From Flammeovirga pectinis (GTDB taxonomy: Bacteria > Bacteroidota > Bacteroidia > Cytophagales > Flammeovirgaceae), in NCBI RefSeq assembly GCF_003970675.1, contig NZ_CP034562.1, positions 4,349,501-4,413,500 of the forward strand: a stretch of DNA of 64,000 nucleotides, read 5' to 3'. A program made the position numbers and the translations under genes. This document shows, piece by piece, positions 19,026-28,250 of this stretch. The notes beneath the pieces were generated by a model, which worked only from the letters and a program-made list of their open reading frames with translations, ran no database searches and was not told where the DNA came from. Numbering within the stretch: the first letter of the stretch is position 1; every line of letters starts with the position of its first letter.

Positions 19026-19724
19026 ATGTTAGCAGGTCATTTTACTACAGCATTAATTGCAAAACAAAAATTCCCGAAAGGAACGCTACTTTATTTTTTA
19101 ATTATATCACAACTACAAGATTTTCTATGGTTCACTTTTCACTATTTAGGGCTTGAACCAACTAATCCAAGTGATGCATTTGATGCCACTTTAAGTAATA
19201 TGGTGGTAGATATGTTATACAGTCACGATTTACTCCCTCAATTATTTTGGTTAGCAATTGTATTCCTAATTGGGAAATTTCTATTTAAAAGTACCACAAT
19301 AGGATTAGTAAGTATAGCTTTAGTATCTATCCACTTTATTCTAGATTTCTTTTCAGGTCATATGCATCATATTTTTGGTGCAGATACAATGCAAGCGGGT
19401 CTTGGATTGTATGCTTCTAATCCTTATTTAGCTATTCTTATAGAAGCAATATTTAGTATTGTTGCTTTATGGTACTTCTTTAGTGAAGAAGCAAAAAAAG
19501 GAATTATTAGGACTACAAAAAATAGAATAGCGATCATCTCAGTTTTCGCTTACGGAATAATTTTTATGCTATTAATTGCTACCGAATCTTTTAGAGAATT
19601 ATTCGGTATTCCAGAATTTGATTTAGGGTTTAATACCAATATGCCTACACTCATTTTTACTTATGGAGCAATGCTTTACTGCTTGAACTATTTTATTCCA
19701 AAGTTTGAAACGAAAAAAGAATAA
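19026..19724 (+). CDS. Polytopic membrane protein under probable HxlR control
   Basis: This 232-residue protein has about six hydrophobic segments (near residues 20-40, 65-85, 92-110, 130-150, 168-188, 208-225). The N-terminal MLAGHFTTALIAKQ and internal HFILDFFSGHMHHIFG have several histidines close to predicted membrane edges, reminiscent of membrane-bound metal-dependent hydrolases, but I cannot assign a family. It is divergent from the HxlR gene with the shared operator between them; such pairs often link a sensor to one target gene. A terminator hairpin starts at its stop codon. Confidence 0.65.
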   Translation: MLAGHFTTALIAKQKFPKGTLLYFLIISQLQDFLWFTFHYLGLEPTNPSDAFDATLSNMVVDMLYSHDLLPQLFWLAIVFLIGKFLFKSTTIGLVSIALVSIHFILDFFSGHMHHIFGADTMQAGLGLYASNPYLAILIEAIFSIVALWYFFSEEAKKGIIRTTKNRIAIISVFAYGIIFMLLIATESFRELFGIPEFDLGFNTNMPTLIFTYGAMLYCLNYFIPKFETKKE

Positions 19725-19772
19725 AAGTAAAAGCGGTTTAGATTTACACATGAATCGCTTTTTACTTTAGTT
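19724..19772 (+). terminator. Rho-independent terminator overlapping the stop codon
   Basis: AAAGTAAAAGCG-GTT pairs with AAT-CGCTTTTTACTTT (one bulge). The left arm begins at the last base of the stop codon. The 3' arm itself supplies the T-rich tail. Confidence 0.65.
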
Positions 19773-20077
19773 AAGCATCTTGGCATTTGAAAAGTTACTA
19801 GGTTTTAATCCACTATTGTACTTATACTAAATGTTGTGGATTATAAAGAACTAAGAGTACCATCACAAAATTTTGGTAAAACATATTACTTTTTCTTTTA
19901 GTTCTTGTATACTAAACAGCCTAAATTAGATTCAATTAAACGAATTAATATCAAATGGTTTTTAAATATCCTGATGTAAATTACAGTTGATTTTATGAGT
20001 TTGTAATTCTGGAAAAGAGTTATTTAAATATTTGAATGGAAGGAAAAAAAAACGGAGTGAAATCAAATTTAAAAAAA
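19773..20077. other. Non-coding region
   Basis: About 300 nt between converging genes. No gene, repeat or convincing terminator is seen for the minus-strand cluster that ends here. Confidence 0.4.
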
Positions 20078-22687
20078 CTAATGAATTTTGAACTTAATCT
20101 GTGCCATAAACTGTCTTGGTCTTAAATAGAAATAAGATAGGTTACTTTGAAAAGAATTTACAGTAGTTTGTGTGTATGAATGATGGTTTAGTAAATTTTG
20201 AGCCGTTAATATTAACCTTGTTTTCTTATTAAATTTATATTGATAAGATAAATCCATATATAAGAAATCATTATCAACAAAAGTATGAGTAATCCATTTA
20301 TTGCTCCATTTAAATAAATGCTTCTTTTTAGAAAATTGAAGTTCTATTCCGAGTATTCTTTGTCTCCAATTTACTTGATTCTGTTCTTTGTAAATACTTT
20401 TAGAGATATATTCATTTAAATATGTAGAAATATTTAAGTTTCTGATTACAGGAAAGTCTAACATAACTCTCCAACTCAAATGACTATTAGTATTTTTATT
20501 CACTTCATTATTTAAAATAACATTTTCTACATTTTGACCAATTTCAATATTACCCTTTATCATTGTTTTTGTACTTAGAAGAAACCAATCAAAGTTGCTT
20601 TTTATTTTCTGATTTACTCCGTCATTATTATCTAAATATTTTGTTTGAATTAATGTTACTCCATCCTCACTCACTTCATAAGATTGAATCCAATCTTTAT
20701 TGGTAATATTATATTCATAGCTGGCATATAAATTTAGGGAAGCGGCTGTAAGTTCATAACTTATATTACTTCTAAATGAATGCTCTTTTGTTTTTAGAAT
20801 AGGAGTGTTTTTTTGATTAGCATTATTATAATTATTAATAATCAGACCAGAATATATCTGAGGTAATTCAGTATAATTGTTGGAATATTTGTAGCTCCCT
20901 TCTAGTTTAACCCCTAAAGTATTGTACTTAATATAAGTTGTGGGTTCAAATATTAATTGTTTTACGAAGCTTTCTTCATTTAATAAATGGTTAATTAGTT
21001 TACGTGTCTGTAAGGATATATAAGGGTTTACGGTCAATGATACGTTTTTATGTTTGTAATTTATTGCAGGATTAACCATTGGAATAATTGATAAATATTC
21101 CATTTTATTATTGTAAATATTATTCTCATCTAGTGAATTGATTGGAATTGATGATGAAAGAGTTTTCCATTCATAGTTCAAACTAAATTTAGTATCAAAA
21201 GTTATACGCTTCCATTTTTTTATGATATTCGTGCTGATATAAAATTTCACATTGTTTTGATGAGTTTTTTGATAAACTTTATTTAAGTTTCTAAATATTT
21301 CAATATCCATTAGGGGTCCTCCAATAAAATTTAACTGTTCTGGAGTATTAGTATATTCACTATATAGATTAATTTTATAATATGTATTTCTTAATTTTAG
21401 CACTTTGCTAAACTTATTTCCAATACTATAAAAATATCTATCTGCAGTCTGAGGGATATATTCTTCATTTTGGATAAACTCAGAATTTTCATTTCTATTC
21501 GATACCTTAAAATGAAAATCATTTTTAAAATAATTCTTTTCAGAGTTATGCTCGTAAGTTAATCTTGTTTTTAAGTATTTTGTTGTAAATGTAGAATGTT
21601 GTGAAAATGGAATTTCAATTGTATCATTTCTTATAAAATAAATGCTATTTGATGATAAATCTTGAAAACGTGAGTCATAATATGTATCTATATTTACTTT
21701 TAGATCACCTTTACCTAACCCAGTTAAGTAGTTAGTAGTAGCAGTATGGGTTCGATGGTTATTGTATTCTGACTTATTAAACAAAGAACTTTCTAATGGA
21801 GTATTTCCAAGTAAAAACTGAGGATTACTTTCAATAAATCCAAACTCTAAATAATCGAAAAGATTAACACTATTAAATGCACTTAATTCATCTTGTCCAC
21901 TATTTGTTGAAGATAAAACATTGATTGTTTGATGTTTTTTATTAAATACCATAGGAGTTACTTTTCCATACCATATATTGGGTATACCTCCCCCTAACTC
22001 AATATTCCCAGTAATTGTTACTCCCTGTTTTAAAACAATATTTATAGCTGGATCAATGGAATAAACCACATCTTTTAGCATTTTTATTGGCTGATGATCC
22101 TTCAAAACTTCTACTGATACAACAGCATTTTTAGGTAAATTTTTAGATGTAATCGAATATTGGCTTCCCATTAGGTCTTTACCTTCAACATAGAACTTAT
22201 TAATTATTCTACCTTGATAAGATATTTTTCCATCTTCATTCACATCAATTCCTGGCATTCTTTTTAATACATCTTCTATTGACTCATCACCCTCTTTTTC
22301 AAAAGTAGCTACATTGTAATTTAATGTATCTCCTTCTTCTGTAATTGGTTTGGCCTTAACTTCTAACTCCTTTAAGTATTGGTTAGAAACTGCTAATGTA
22401 AAATGAATAGGTTTAGTTGAAACATTAATTATTTTTTCTGTTAAAGTATAACCTAACGACCTGCAAACAATCCGTATACTATCTTGATTCTCTTTTAAAG
22501 AAAACTTAAAGAGTCCATCTTTATCAGATATTCCAAATCCTAAAATATTTTCGTTATAAGTTTTATAAGCAATCACAGAAGCCCCACTAATCGGTTTAAC
22601 TTTTTCATTTGTTACTGTTCCATAAATAGTTTGAGAGTATAACCTATATGATGGTGTGATCATAATTAATATGAAAAGGAATTTCAT
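20078..22687 (-). CDS. Outer-membrane beta-barrel protein with carboxypeptidase-like and plug domains
   Basis: This 869-residue protein has a signal peptide ending YSQ. It opens with a carboxypeptidase regulatory-like domain (about 20-105; TIYGTVTNEKVKPISGASV, ISDKDGLFKFSL), then a TonB-receptor-type plug (about 110-230; EDVLKRMPGIDV, IINKFYVEGKDL). A long stretch of alternating aromatic/polar strands ends in the barrel-like KFKIH. It is shorter than SusC and has no SusD partner. It is the last gene of the minus-strand peptide cluster, 98 nt after the exporter gene. It could be the outer-membrane exit or a receptor for the peptide; which one is not shown. Confidence 0.75.
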   Translation of the reverse strand: MKFLFILIMITPSYRLYSQTIYGTVTNEKVKPISGASVIAYKTYNENILGFGISDKDGLFKFSLKENQDSIRIVCRSLGYTLTEKIINVSTKPIHFTLAVSNQYLKELEVKAKPITEEGDTLNYNVATFEKEGDESIEDVLKRMPGIDVNEDGKISYQGRIINKFYVEGKDLMGSQYSITSKNLPKNAVVSVEVLKDHQPIKMLKDVVYSIDPAINIVLKQGVTITGNIELGGGIPNIWYGKVTPMVFNKKHQTINVLSSTNSGQDELSAFNSVNLFDYLEFGFIESNPQFLLGNTPLESSLFNKSEYNNHRTHTATTNYLTGLGKGDLKVNIDTYYDSRFQDLSSNSIYFIRNDTIEIPFSQHSTFTTKYLKTRLTYEHNSEKNYFKNDFHFKVSNRNENSEFIQNEEYIPQTADRYFYSIGNKFSKVLKLRNTYYKINLYSEYTNTPEQLNFIGGPLMDIEIFRNLNKVYQKTHQNNVKFYISTNIIKKWKRITFDTKFSLNYEWKTLSSSIPINSLDENNIYNNKMEYLSIIPMVNPAINYKHKNVSLTVNPYISLQTRKLINHLLNEESFVKQLIFEPTTYIKYNTLGVKLEGSYKYSNNYTELPQIYSGLIINNYNNANQKNTPILKTKEHSFRSNISYELTAASLNLYASYEYNITNKDWIQSYEVSEDGVTLIQTKYLDNNDGVNQKIKSNFDWFLLSTKTMIKGNIEIGQNVENVILNNEVNKNTNSHLSWRVMLDFPVIRNLNISTYLNEYISKSIYKEQNQVNWRQRILGIELQFSKKKHLFKWSNKWITHTFVDNDFLYMDLSYQYKFNKKTRLILTAQNLLNHHSYTQTTVNSFQSNLSYFYLRPRQFMAQIKFKIH

Positions 22688-22785
22688 GCTTCAAAAATTT
22701 ATAGTTCAAGAAGAATATTGATAAAAAAATAAAAAATATGAAACTAACTTTAGTACTTAGGCATCATTTTATAATTGTTATTCTG

Positions 22786-24900
22786 TTATACTAATTCAAC
22801 TTCTTTAAACCTTTCTATTTTAATGACTTCGTCTGCAATTTCAAGTATTTTTCTTCTATGTGTAACTCCAATAATAATTCTATCTTGTTTTATCTTTTGA
22901 ATTATCTCCATCATATATTCTTCTGTTTTATCATCAAGAGCTGAACTAGGTTCATCTAATAACAAAACTCTGGGGTTTTTATAAATTGCTCTTGCAAAAG
23001 CAATTATTTGTCTTTGACCTCCCGATATATTTATTCCTTTTGTTTCTAATTTAGTGAAATAAGACATCGTATATTTCTCCAAGAGATTGTCAAAACCATA
23101 TCTTTTACAAAAAGTTATAACATTATTAATTTCGTCTTTATTAAGGTTAAAATTCATAGAGATATTTTCAGCAATTGTACCTTTAAAGATATAGGGCTCT
23201 TGATTGACTATAGCAACGCAACCTAACCATTGGTTGATATCAATTTTATCTAATCTAACCTTATTATTTATTATAACATTAGAATCATATATTTCATAAT
23301 ATTTTTGTATTACTTTTAATATTATCGATTTTCCAATTCCACTTTCTCCTATTAAAAAACTAACCTGTCCTTTCTTAAAATTAGCATTGATAGTATTAAA
23401 TAAAATATCTGAACCAGGAAATGAATAGGTAAGGTTTTGTAATGTAATTGTATTAATTTCAGGTAGTTCTATTGTTTCATTAGATTTGTTATTTCTAATA
23501 TTAGCCAACTCAAATATTCTATCAAAAGATACTTTTGCTTCACTTATTAAAATATTAATCATAGATAATTTAGACATAGAGTTCTGCAATCCTATCATAA
23601 TTGAAATAATTGCCATTAAATCCCCAATACTTAATTTTTCTTTTTCTATTTCGTTCACTCCAAAATAGATTGTTAAAATATATGTTAGTAAGCCTACAAA
23701 CCCTAAAAGAGATGCTACAAGATATTGATATACAGATAACTTAAAGATCTTTTTTTGTAAAATTTTGAATTTATTAATTCCAAGATTAATAAATAAAAGC
23801 TCTTTAATATTTGATTTAACTTCTCTAATACCTTCAATTGTATTAATAAATTGACTTTCAGATTGTGCAAATGATTGCATGCTGATTTTATTAAAGTTAA
23901 TAAATCTATTATATGTGAAATAACTAATAGAAATATATGCTAAAAAGCTACCGGAAAGTATATATAGAATCTTAGGACAAATAGTATAGATGTAAAATGA
24001 AGAAACCCCAACAATAATTACATCAATTGTAAAATTACTTAATATTGATGTTATTACTTTTTGGATTTTTTTTGTGTCATTTAATCTTGAAATGACCTCG
24101 CCTGTTTCTCTAAAATCAAAATAACTAATAGGAAGCGAGATAATTTTTGAATAAAAAAATGAAATTAAACTATTTTTAAAATCTTGAGTATGAATTGATG
24201 TTAGTCTATCTCTTAAATAGTTTAGTATCAATCTAAATGAAAGAAGTATTGCTAATAGAGTCAATGATTCGAATATTGTATCATACTCTTTTTTGGGTAA
24301 TAGACTATCTATTAATTCTCTAATGAAAATGCTATTTGATAAGCTGATTATTGCTATTAATAACCCTAAAAAAGAAGAAACAAAAAGTATATTTAATTCA
24401 CTTGAAATTAAATCTATTATCCATTTTAGTTTCTTTTTACTATTATCATTTTCAAACTGAAAATTACTATTAGGACTAACTTTTAATAAAATCCTTTCTT
24501 CCCATATTTTTAGTAATTCATCTTCAGTATAATATTTTACACCATCTGAGGGATCAGAAATAATAAATCTTCGTTTTTTTGTATCCCATCCAAAACATAC
24601 AATATAATGTTTTCTATTTTTATCTATTATTACATATAGAATTGAAGGTTTATCCGTTTCTTTTAATGATTTAATGTCATATTCATAGCCTTCAGAATCA
24701 ATACCTAAAGAATTTGATGCACAACTTAATCCATCCAAGCTAGTTCCATATTCGTTTGTATCACTTAAGATTCTCAATTCTTCGTATGAAATATTTTTAC
24801 CACCATAAAATTTTATTATTGTTTTGAGACAAGCTATTCCACAATCACTAAATCCATGTTGCTGAAAAAAAAAGTTACTATAGTAGTTTATATTTTTCAT
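22786..24900 (-). CDS. C39-peptidase ABC exporter (PCAT) for double-glycine leader peptides
   Basis: This 704-residue protein has three parts. The N-terminal C39 cysteine peptidase has QHGFSDCGIACL (Cys20), KHYIVCFG (His98) and SDPSDG (Asp116), the full catalytic triad. A six-helix transmembrane domain occupies about 160-440. The ATPase has Walker A GESGIGKS, Gln-loop VNQEPYIFKG, signature ISGGQRQ, Walker B VLLLDEPSSALDD and a late His in GVTHR. PCATs cleave a leader after GG and pump the core peptide out of the cytoplasm. The gene overlaps the upstream thioredoxin-like gene by 4 nt, so they are coupled. A matching GG-leader peptide is encoded at 26229-26378 in the same direction. Confidence 0.93.
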   Translation of the reverse strand: MKNINYYSNFFFQQHGFSDCGIACLKTIIKFYGGKNISYEELRILSDTNEYGTSLDGLSCASNSLGIDSEGYEYDIKSLKETDKPSILYVIIDKNRKHYIVCFGWDTKKRRFIISDPSDGVKYYTEDELLKIWEERILLKVSPNSNFQFENDNSKKKLKWIIDLISSELNILFVSSFLGLLIAIISLSNSIFIRELIDSLLPKKEYDTIFESLTLLAILLSFRLILNYLRDRLTSIHTQDFKNSLISFFYSKIISLPISYFDFRETGEVISRLNDTKKIQKVITSILSNFTIDVIIVGVSSFYIYTICPKILYILSGSFLAYISISYFTYNRFINFNKISMQSFAQSESQFINTIEGIREVKSNIKELLFINLGINKFKILQKKIFKLSVYQYLVASLLGFVGLLTYILTIYFGVNEIEKEKLSIGDLMAIISIMIGLQNSMSKLSMINILISEAKVSFDRIFELANIRNNKSNETIELPEINTITLQNLTYSFPGSDILFNTINANFKKGQVSFLIGESGIGKSIILKVIQKYYEIYDSNVIINNKVRLDKIDINQWLGCVAIVNQEPYIFKGTIAENISMNFNLNKDEINNVITFCKRYGFDNLLEKYTMSYFTKLETKGINISGGQRQIIAFARAIYKNPRVLLLDEPSSALDDKTEEYMMEIIQKIKQDRIIIGVTHRRKILEIADEVIKIERFKEVELV

Positions 24901-25361
24901 TCTTTAAATTTTGATAAAAGTTTTTTCATAGGAGTCCACCCTAATTCCCTGTAAATACACTTATTATTCTCTATCACCCATGAGGTTGGTGTTTTTGAAG
25001 CAGGGAATGTTTGAAAGAATTCAAGCTCGTCACATTTATAAATTTTTATATTGTTGATCTTAACTAAGTTTTCGGTTTTAATGAATTCTTTTAATACCTC
25101 AATATTTTCGTCTGAAATAAGAATAAATGAAATATCTCTGAACTCTAATTCTGAATTATCTTTTATTTCTTTTATTTCAATTTGACAATAATGACAGGTT
25201 GTGTTAAAGAAAGTATATATAGTTTTGTCAGAGTTAAAATCATTTGATTTTGAGACCTGAATTAAGCTTAAACTATTTATGTTTTTTAAAAAATCACTTT
25301 CATTTTGTTGACAAGATGAGAGTAATAGCATTATAATAAAAATTCGAAAGTGCATTCTCAT
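24897..25361 (-). CDS. Thioredoxin-like lipoprotein with CHYC motif
   Basis: This 154-residue protein has a lipobox LLSSC (Cys17), so it is tethered outside the cytoplasmic membrane. YTFFNTTCHYCQIEIKEI gives a CxxC redox centre at the start of a thioredoxin helix, and KTPTSWVIENN has the cis-proline loop. The C-terminal part matches thioredoxin-like chaperones of the TlpA/redoxin group. It sits between the GLPGLI gene (5-nt gap) and the exporter (4-nt overlap) and is surely cotranscribed. Because the predicted peptide core has exactly two cysteines, a role in making or reshuffling its disulfide is a reasonable inference. Confidence 0.8.
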   Translation of the reverse strand: MRMHFRIFIIMLLLSSCQQNESDFLKNINSLSLIQVSKSNDFNSDKTIYTFFNTTCHYCQIEIKEIKDNSELEFRDISFILISDENIEVLKEFIKTENLVKINNIKIYKCDELEFFQTFPASKTPTSWVIENNKCIYRELGWTPMKKLLSKFKE

Positions 25362-25366
25362 TATAT

Positions 25367-26167
25367 TTATAGTTCAATAGAATTAGTTAAAGAGGCTCTT
25401 ATTAAAAGTTCTTCTCTTCTTTCTGGGCTATCATTATCAATATTTTGAATATGTCCAAAGTATGATATTCTACCAGTGTTAATTAAATTTTTATATTTTT
25501 CTTTTTCTTTTTGTATCCATTTACCAGGTTTTTTATATTTAAAATACCCAAAACTTTGTACTATTTCTTCGTTAGAAATTTCTTTTCTTTTTGCTGTAAA
25601 AATATGGTCATTATTTTCATCATAAATTTCTAAAATTAAACCTGGTAATCCGTTAAAAACATATGGACCATCTGAAATAGGTATTTCAATGCTAAACCAT
25701 GCAATGAATTTCCGATTCCCATATTGACCTTCAGCTTTTACACATTCATAGCCTAATATTATTTTTTTATCCTTCTTTATTTCCCATTCAAAATTATAAG
25801 AAGGAGTTTTAAACTTTATTTTAGGTAAAGTATGATCAACAAATAAAGAATCATGAATTTTATGAACTGTATATACATGAACTTTAGACATTGTTCTACC
25901 TTTTGTATTAAATAAATTCAATCCATTTTTACTAGCTTCTCTTAAAATTTTATTACTTTTGAATGCATTACTTGTCTGAGAAATGGAAGAGTTATTACCA
26001 ATATATAAACTTATTAATTCGTTCACATATTGATCAAATCCTTTATTAATTCGATAAGAATAATCATATTCAATAAAAAATTTTGCAGTATCAATAGTAA
26101 TAATTTGACTTAGTATTTCAGAATATTGAAATATAAGTAATACTATAATTAATAATTTCTTTTTCAT
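25367..26167 (-). CDS. GLPGLI-family secreted protein
   Basis: This 266-residue protein has a signal peptide ending EILSQ. The family-defining motif is present, in GPYVFNGLPGLILEI, preceded by the typical KKIILGYECVKAEG and FIAWFSIEIPISDGP. GLPGLI proteins are Bacteroidota-specific, of unknown function, and often sit next to TonB-type barrels. Here the gene directly follows the precursor peptide gene (61 nt) and precedes the thioredoxin-like gene (5 nt). The linkage suggests an envelope role in peptide maturation, transport or immunity; none is proven. Confidence 0.88.
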   Translation of the reverse strand: MKKKLLIIVLLIFQYSEILSQIITIDTAKFFIEYDYSYRINKGFDQYVNELISLYIGNNSSISQTSNAFKSNKILREASKNGLNLFNTKGRTMSKVHVYTVHKIHDSLFVDHTLPKIKFKTPSYNFEWEIKKDKKIILGYECVKAEGQYGNRKFIAWFSIEIPISDGPYVFNGLPGLILEIYDENNDHIFTAKRKEISNEEIVQSFGYFKYKKPGKWIQKEKEKYKNLINTGRISYFGHIQNIDNDSPERREELLIRASLTNSIEL

Positions 26168-26228
26168 ATCTATTGATCTAAATAGTAATGAGCAGCAAGC
26201 TCATTACTATTTGACTTACAATTATGTT

Positions 26229-26378
26229 CTAACAAACATAATAGACATCTGATTTAATTATTCCCCAAGCTTGATCATCATGACCAGTATTGAAAAGATG
26301 TTCAATGATATCAATACAGCTTTCGTGAATTAGACCTCCTCTTACTTTTTTCATTTGTTTAGTTTTTAACTTTTTCAT
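26229..26378 (-). CDS. Double-glycine leader precursor peptide, 49 aa
   Basis: This short gene on the minus strand starts at the ATG at 26376-26378 and ends in TAG at 26229-26231. The leader reads MKKLKTKQMKKVRGG, a basic stretch closing with Val-Arg-Gly-Gly, the form expected for C39 cleavage after Gly15 and like GG-leader natural-product precursors of Bacteroidota. The predicted 34-residue core begins LIHESC, has FNTGHDDQAWG in the middle, and ends YYVC. Its two cysteines are residue 21 and the very last residue, 49. The core is net acidic. The gene lies between the membrane protein and GLPGLI genes, in line with the exporter. A bacteriocin-like or signalling peptide is inferred; no modification enzyme is seen nearby. 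Confidence 0.8.
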   Translation of the reverse strand: MKKLKTKQMKKVRGGLIHESCIDIIEHLFNTGHDDQAWGIIKSDVYYVC

Positions 26379-26459
26379 GGTTAAATTAGGGTTAATTAGT
26401 TATTGCTACTCTTTTATGGATTTTCGCATACTCCAGTTCTATCTAGATATTTTTTAAGG

Positions 26460-27095
26460 CTAAGTGTATAACTTTAAGACAAAAGTTAGAAAGGTCATTC
26501 CTATTAAATAGAATGGTGTATAACCTATTATAACGGCATAAATACTTTGTTTTAACGATATATTAGAATGTGATTTTTGTATATAATATGATAAACTTAG
26601 AATAAATAATATGTAAAAAAAGTTGATTGCTTTACCCCAGTTTATAAAAATAGAAGGTAAGGAAATTTCTTTCAGATAATAACTCATACTCCAAGGAGAG
26701 AACGAATAAAAATCACCTATAAATACGAGATTTTCAATCCAAATAAACCATACTATTTTTAACGCTATTGGTATTAATAATATGTATTGGCATAATAGAA
26801 CATATTTAAATAATTTTGAAAAATGTATTTTTAGTTTTAGAATTATATATCCAAAAAGCCCCATAATTGATAATAATAAAGTTTTAAAAATTATATTAAA
26901 TGGAGTTTTTAAATACTCTATATATTCATTATTTACTTTATTTTTTAAATAATTATTTACCCTTTCTTCTCCTAATAAATATTCATAACTATCTATAAAT
27001 ATTTTATCTTTCAATAAGTAATTATTTGATACATATGATAATATTATTTCTATAAAACATAGAAATAAAAAGGAGTATATTAAATTGTATTTCAT
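26460..27095 (-). CDS. Polytopic membrane protein at the head of the peptide cluster
   Basis: This 211-residue protein has about five hydrophobic segments: near 5-22, 70-88, 98-118, 152-172 and 185-208. It has no catalytic motif that I recognise; Yip1-like membrane proteins have a similar size and layout, but the match is weak. It is the first gene of the minus-strand cluster, 81 nt before the precursor peptide. Immunity or help with transport would fit its place next to a secreted peptide, but this is inference. Base composition is more AT-rich than the sugar locus. Confidence 0.6.
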   Translation of the reverse strand: MKYNLIYSFLFLCFIEIILSYVSNNYLLKDKIFIDSYEYLLGEERVNNYLKNKVNNEYIEYLKTPFNIIFKTLLLSIMGLFGYIILKLKIHFSKLFKYVLLCQYILLIPIALKIVWFIWIENLVFIGDFYSFSPWSMSYYLKEISLPSIFINWGKAINFFYILFILSLSYYIQKSHSNISLKQSIYAVIIGYTPFYLIGMTFLTFVLKLYT

Positions 27096-27995
27096 TAGTT
27101 TTTAGTTAAATAAAATTAGTAGTTAATTGGATAATAATACTAGAATATTATGTTAGTTTAATGGTTTTAATAATTTGTGTATACAATTCTATGAAATTGT
27201 TTTTATTTTTACAAAATGAGAAATCTATTAATATTAAATTTCTTTTAAATAAAATTAGAATTGTACAACAATAAAAATATTCATAATGTTAAGTTCAGAG
27301 AACTATTTTAAGTTAATAATGAATTACAATTCCTTATTATAATTATTTTTTTTAAAATGAAAACCCTAATTTATAAATATGAATAATCATATTTTTAGTG
27401 TTAAAATATATATTTAAAAATACTACTTTTAAATATTATTATTTTGTTCATGCTAATTTTGATAGTAAGTCCCTGTAAATCAAACTTTTAATTTTTATTT
27501 AAAAGTGTTTTTTTACATAAAGAAGACTCTTTGTGTACTAAATTTATCGTTTAAGTATCTTATTCTTTAAGTCAACACCTTCTCTTATTATATCTACATT
27601 TTATATTTTCAGAATTCCTTATTTTGAATAAATACCTGTATTCTTATACGTTAGTAACTATAAAAATAGTACAGTATTTTTTTGCTTTTAAAATCTTTAG
27701 ATTATTTATAAATTCAAACTAATGATTAATTGAATTTTAATTTGATAAGAGTTGATTATGTTTTTAACCCACTTATTATCAATATAGTATTATTACCATT
27801 TTTTAATTAACATATAACAAGTGTTAATGTTTTATGATCGAACTTTTCTTCAATAATAATTAGTCAGTGTGCTTATCTATTACTATACTTAATAAGTTCA
27901 ATACACGATTTTTTAAGGAATAATTATGAGAGATTACTTTTTACAATACTAAATTACTACTCAAGATAAAACGAGATCATAATTATTTATAAAAC
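27096..27995. other. Long AT-rich gene-free stretch upstream of the peptide cluster
   Basis: Roughly 900 nt of extremely AT-rich DNA. Every ATG checked on either strand opens only a very short frame. The promoter of the minus-strand peptide cluster must lie at the left end. I see no repeat unit or RNA gene. Confidence 0.5.
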
Positions 27996-28109
27996 ATGAT
28001 TGATTACCCAAAGTTATCAAGCAATATGCAGTATAATACCGGTTTGAAACAAAATTCTGTTAGAGCTTTTGGAGATGAATTATTAAAATTAGAGAATATC
28101 ATAAAATAG
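27996..28109 (+). CDS. Possible 37-aa gene or gene remnant
   Basis: ATG at 27996 to TAG at 28107. The text (MIDYPKLSSNMQYNTGLKQ, then VRAFGDELLKLENIIK) has the amino-acid balance of real coding sequence, unlike the surrounding AT-rich DNA, but it is too short to name. It could be the tail of a decayed gene or an intact small protein. No signal peptide or GG motif is present. Confidence 0.3.
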   Translation: MIDYPKLSSNMQYNTGLKQNSVRAFGDELLKLENIIK

Positions 28110-28231
28110 AAATGTATCTGTAAATTTATTAAAAGTAAGGTGTTAGAAGGAGGGTATTTAGTAGCAAATCTTTCATTTTGATACAATAAAGTAGGTTTTA
28201 AAGGTTGTGTTTGTGGGTGTCTTGTACTGTG

Positions 28232-28250
28232 AGATACACCAATTTTATAA
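28232..28250 (+). promoter_or_regulatory. Partial regulator dyad upstream of second GH2 gene
   Basis: AGATAC-ACCAATT-TTATAA. The left half-site is perfect and the right one matches at four of six positions. It lies 78 nt before the start codon, the same range as the better dyads at 3702, 5341 and 44169. Confidence 0.3.

Noticed and set aside
20078-22687. Reading the outer-membrane barrel as SusC
   Set aside because: It is shorter than SusC, lacks a SusD neighbour and belongs to the peptide-export operon.
26400-26462. Coding-like tail LKKYLDRTGVCENP in a shifted frame after the 211-aa membrane protein
   Set aside because: It could suggest a frameshifted C-terminus or a second small peptide, but there is no start codon and a stop lies just upstream in frame.
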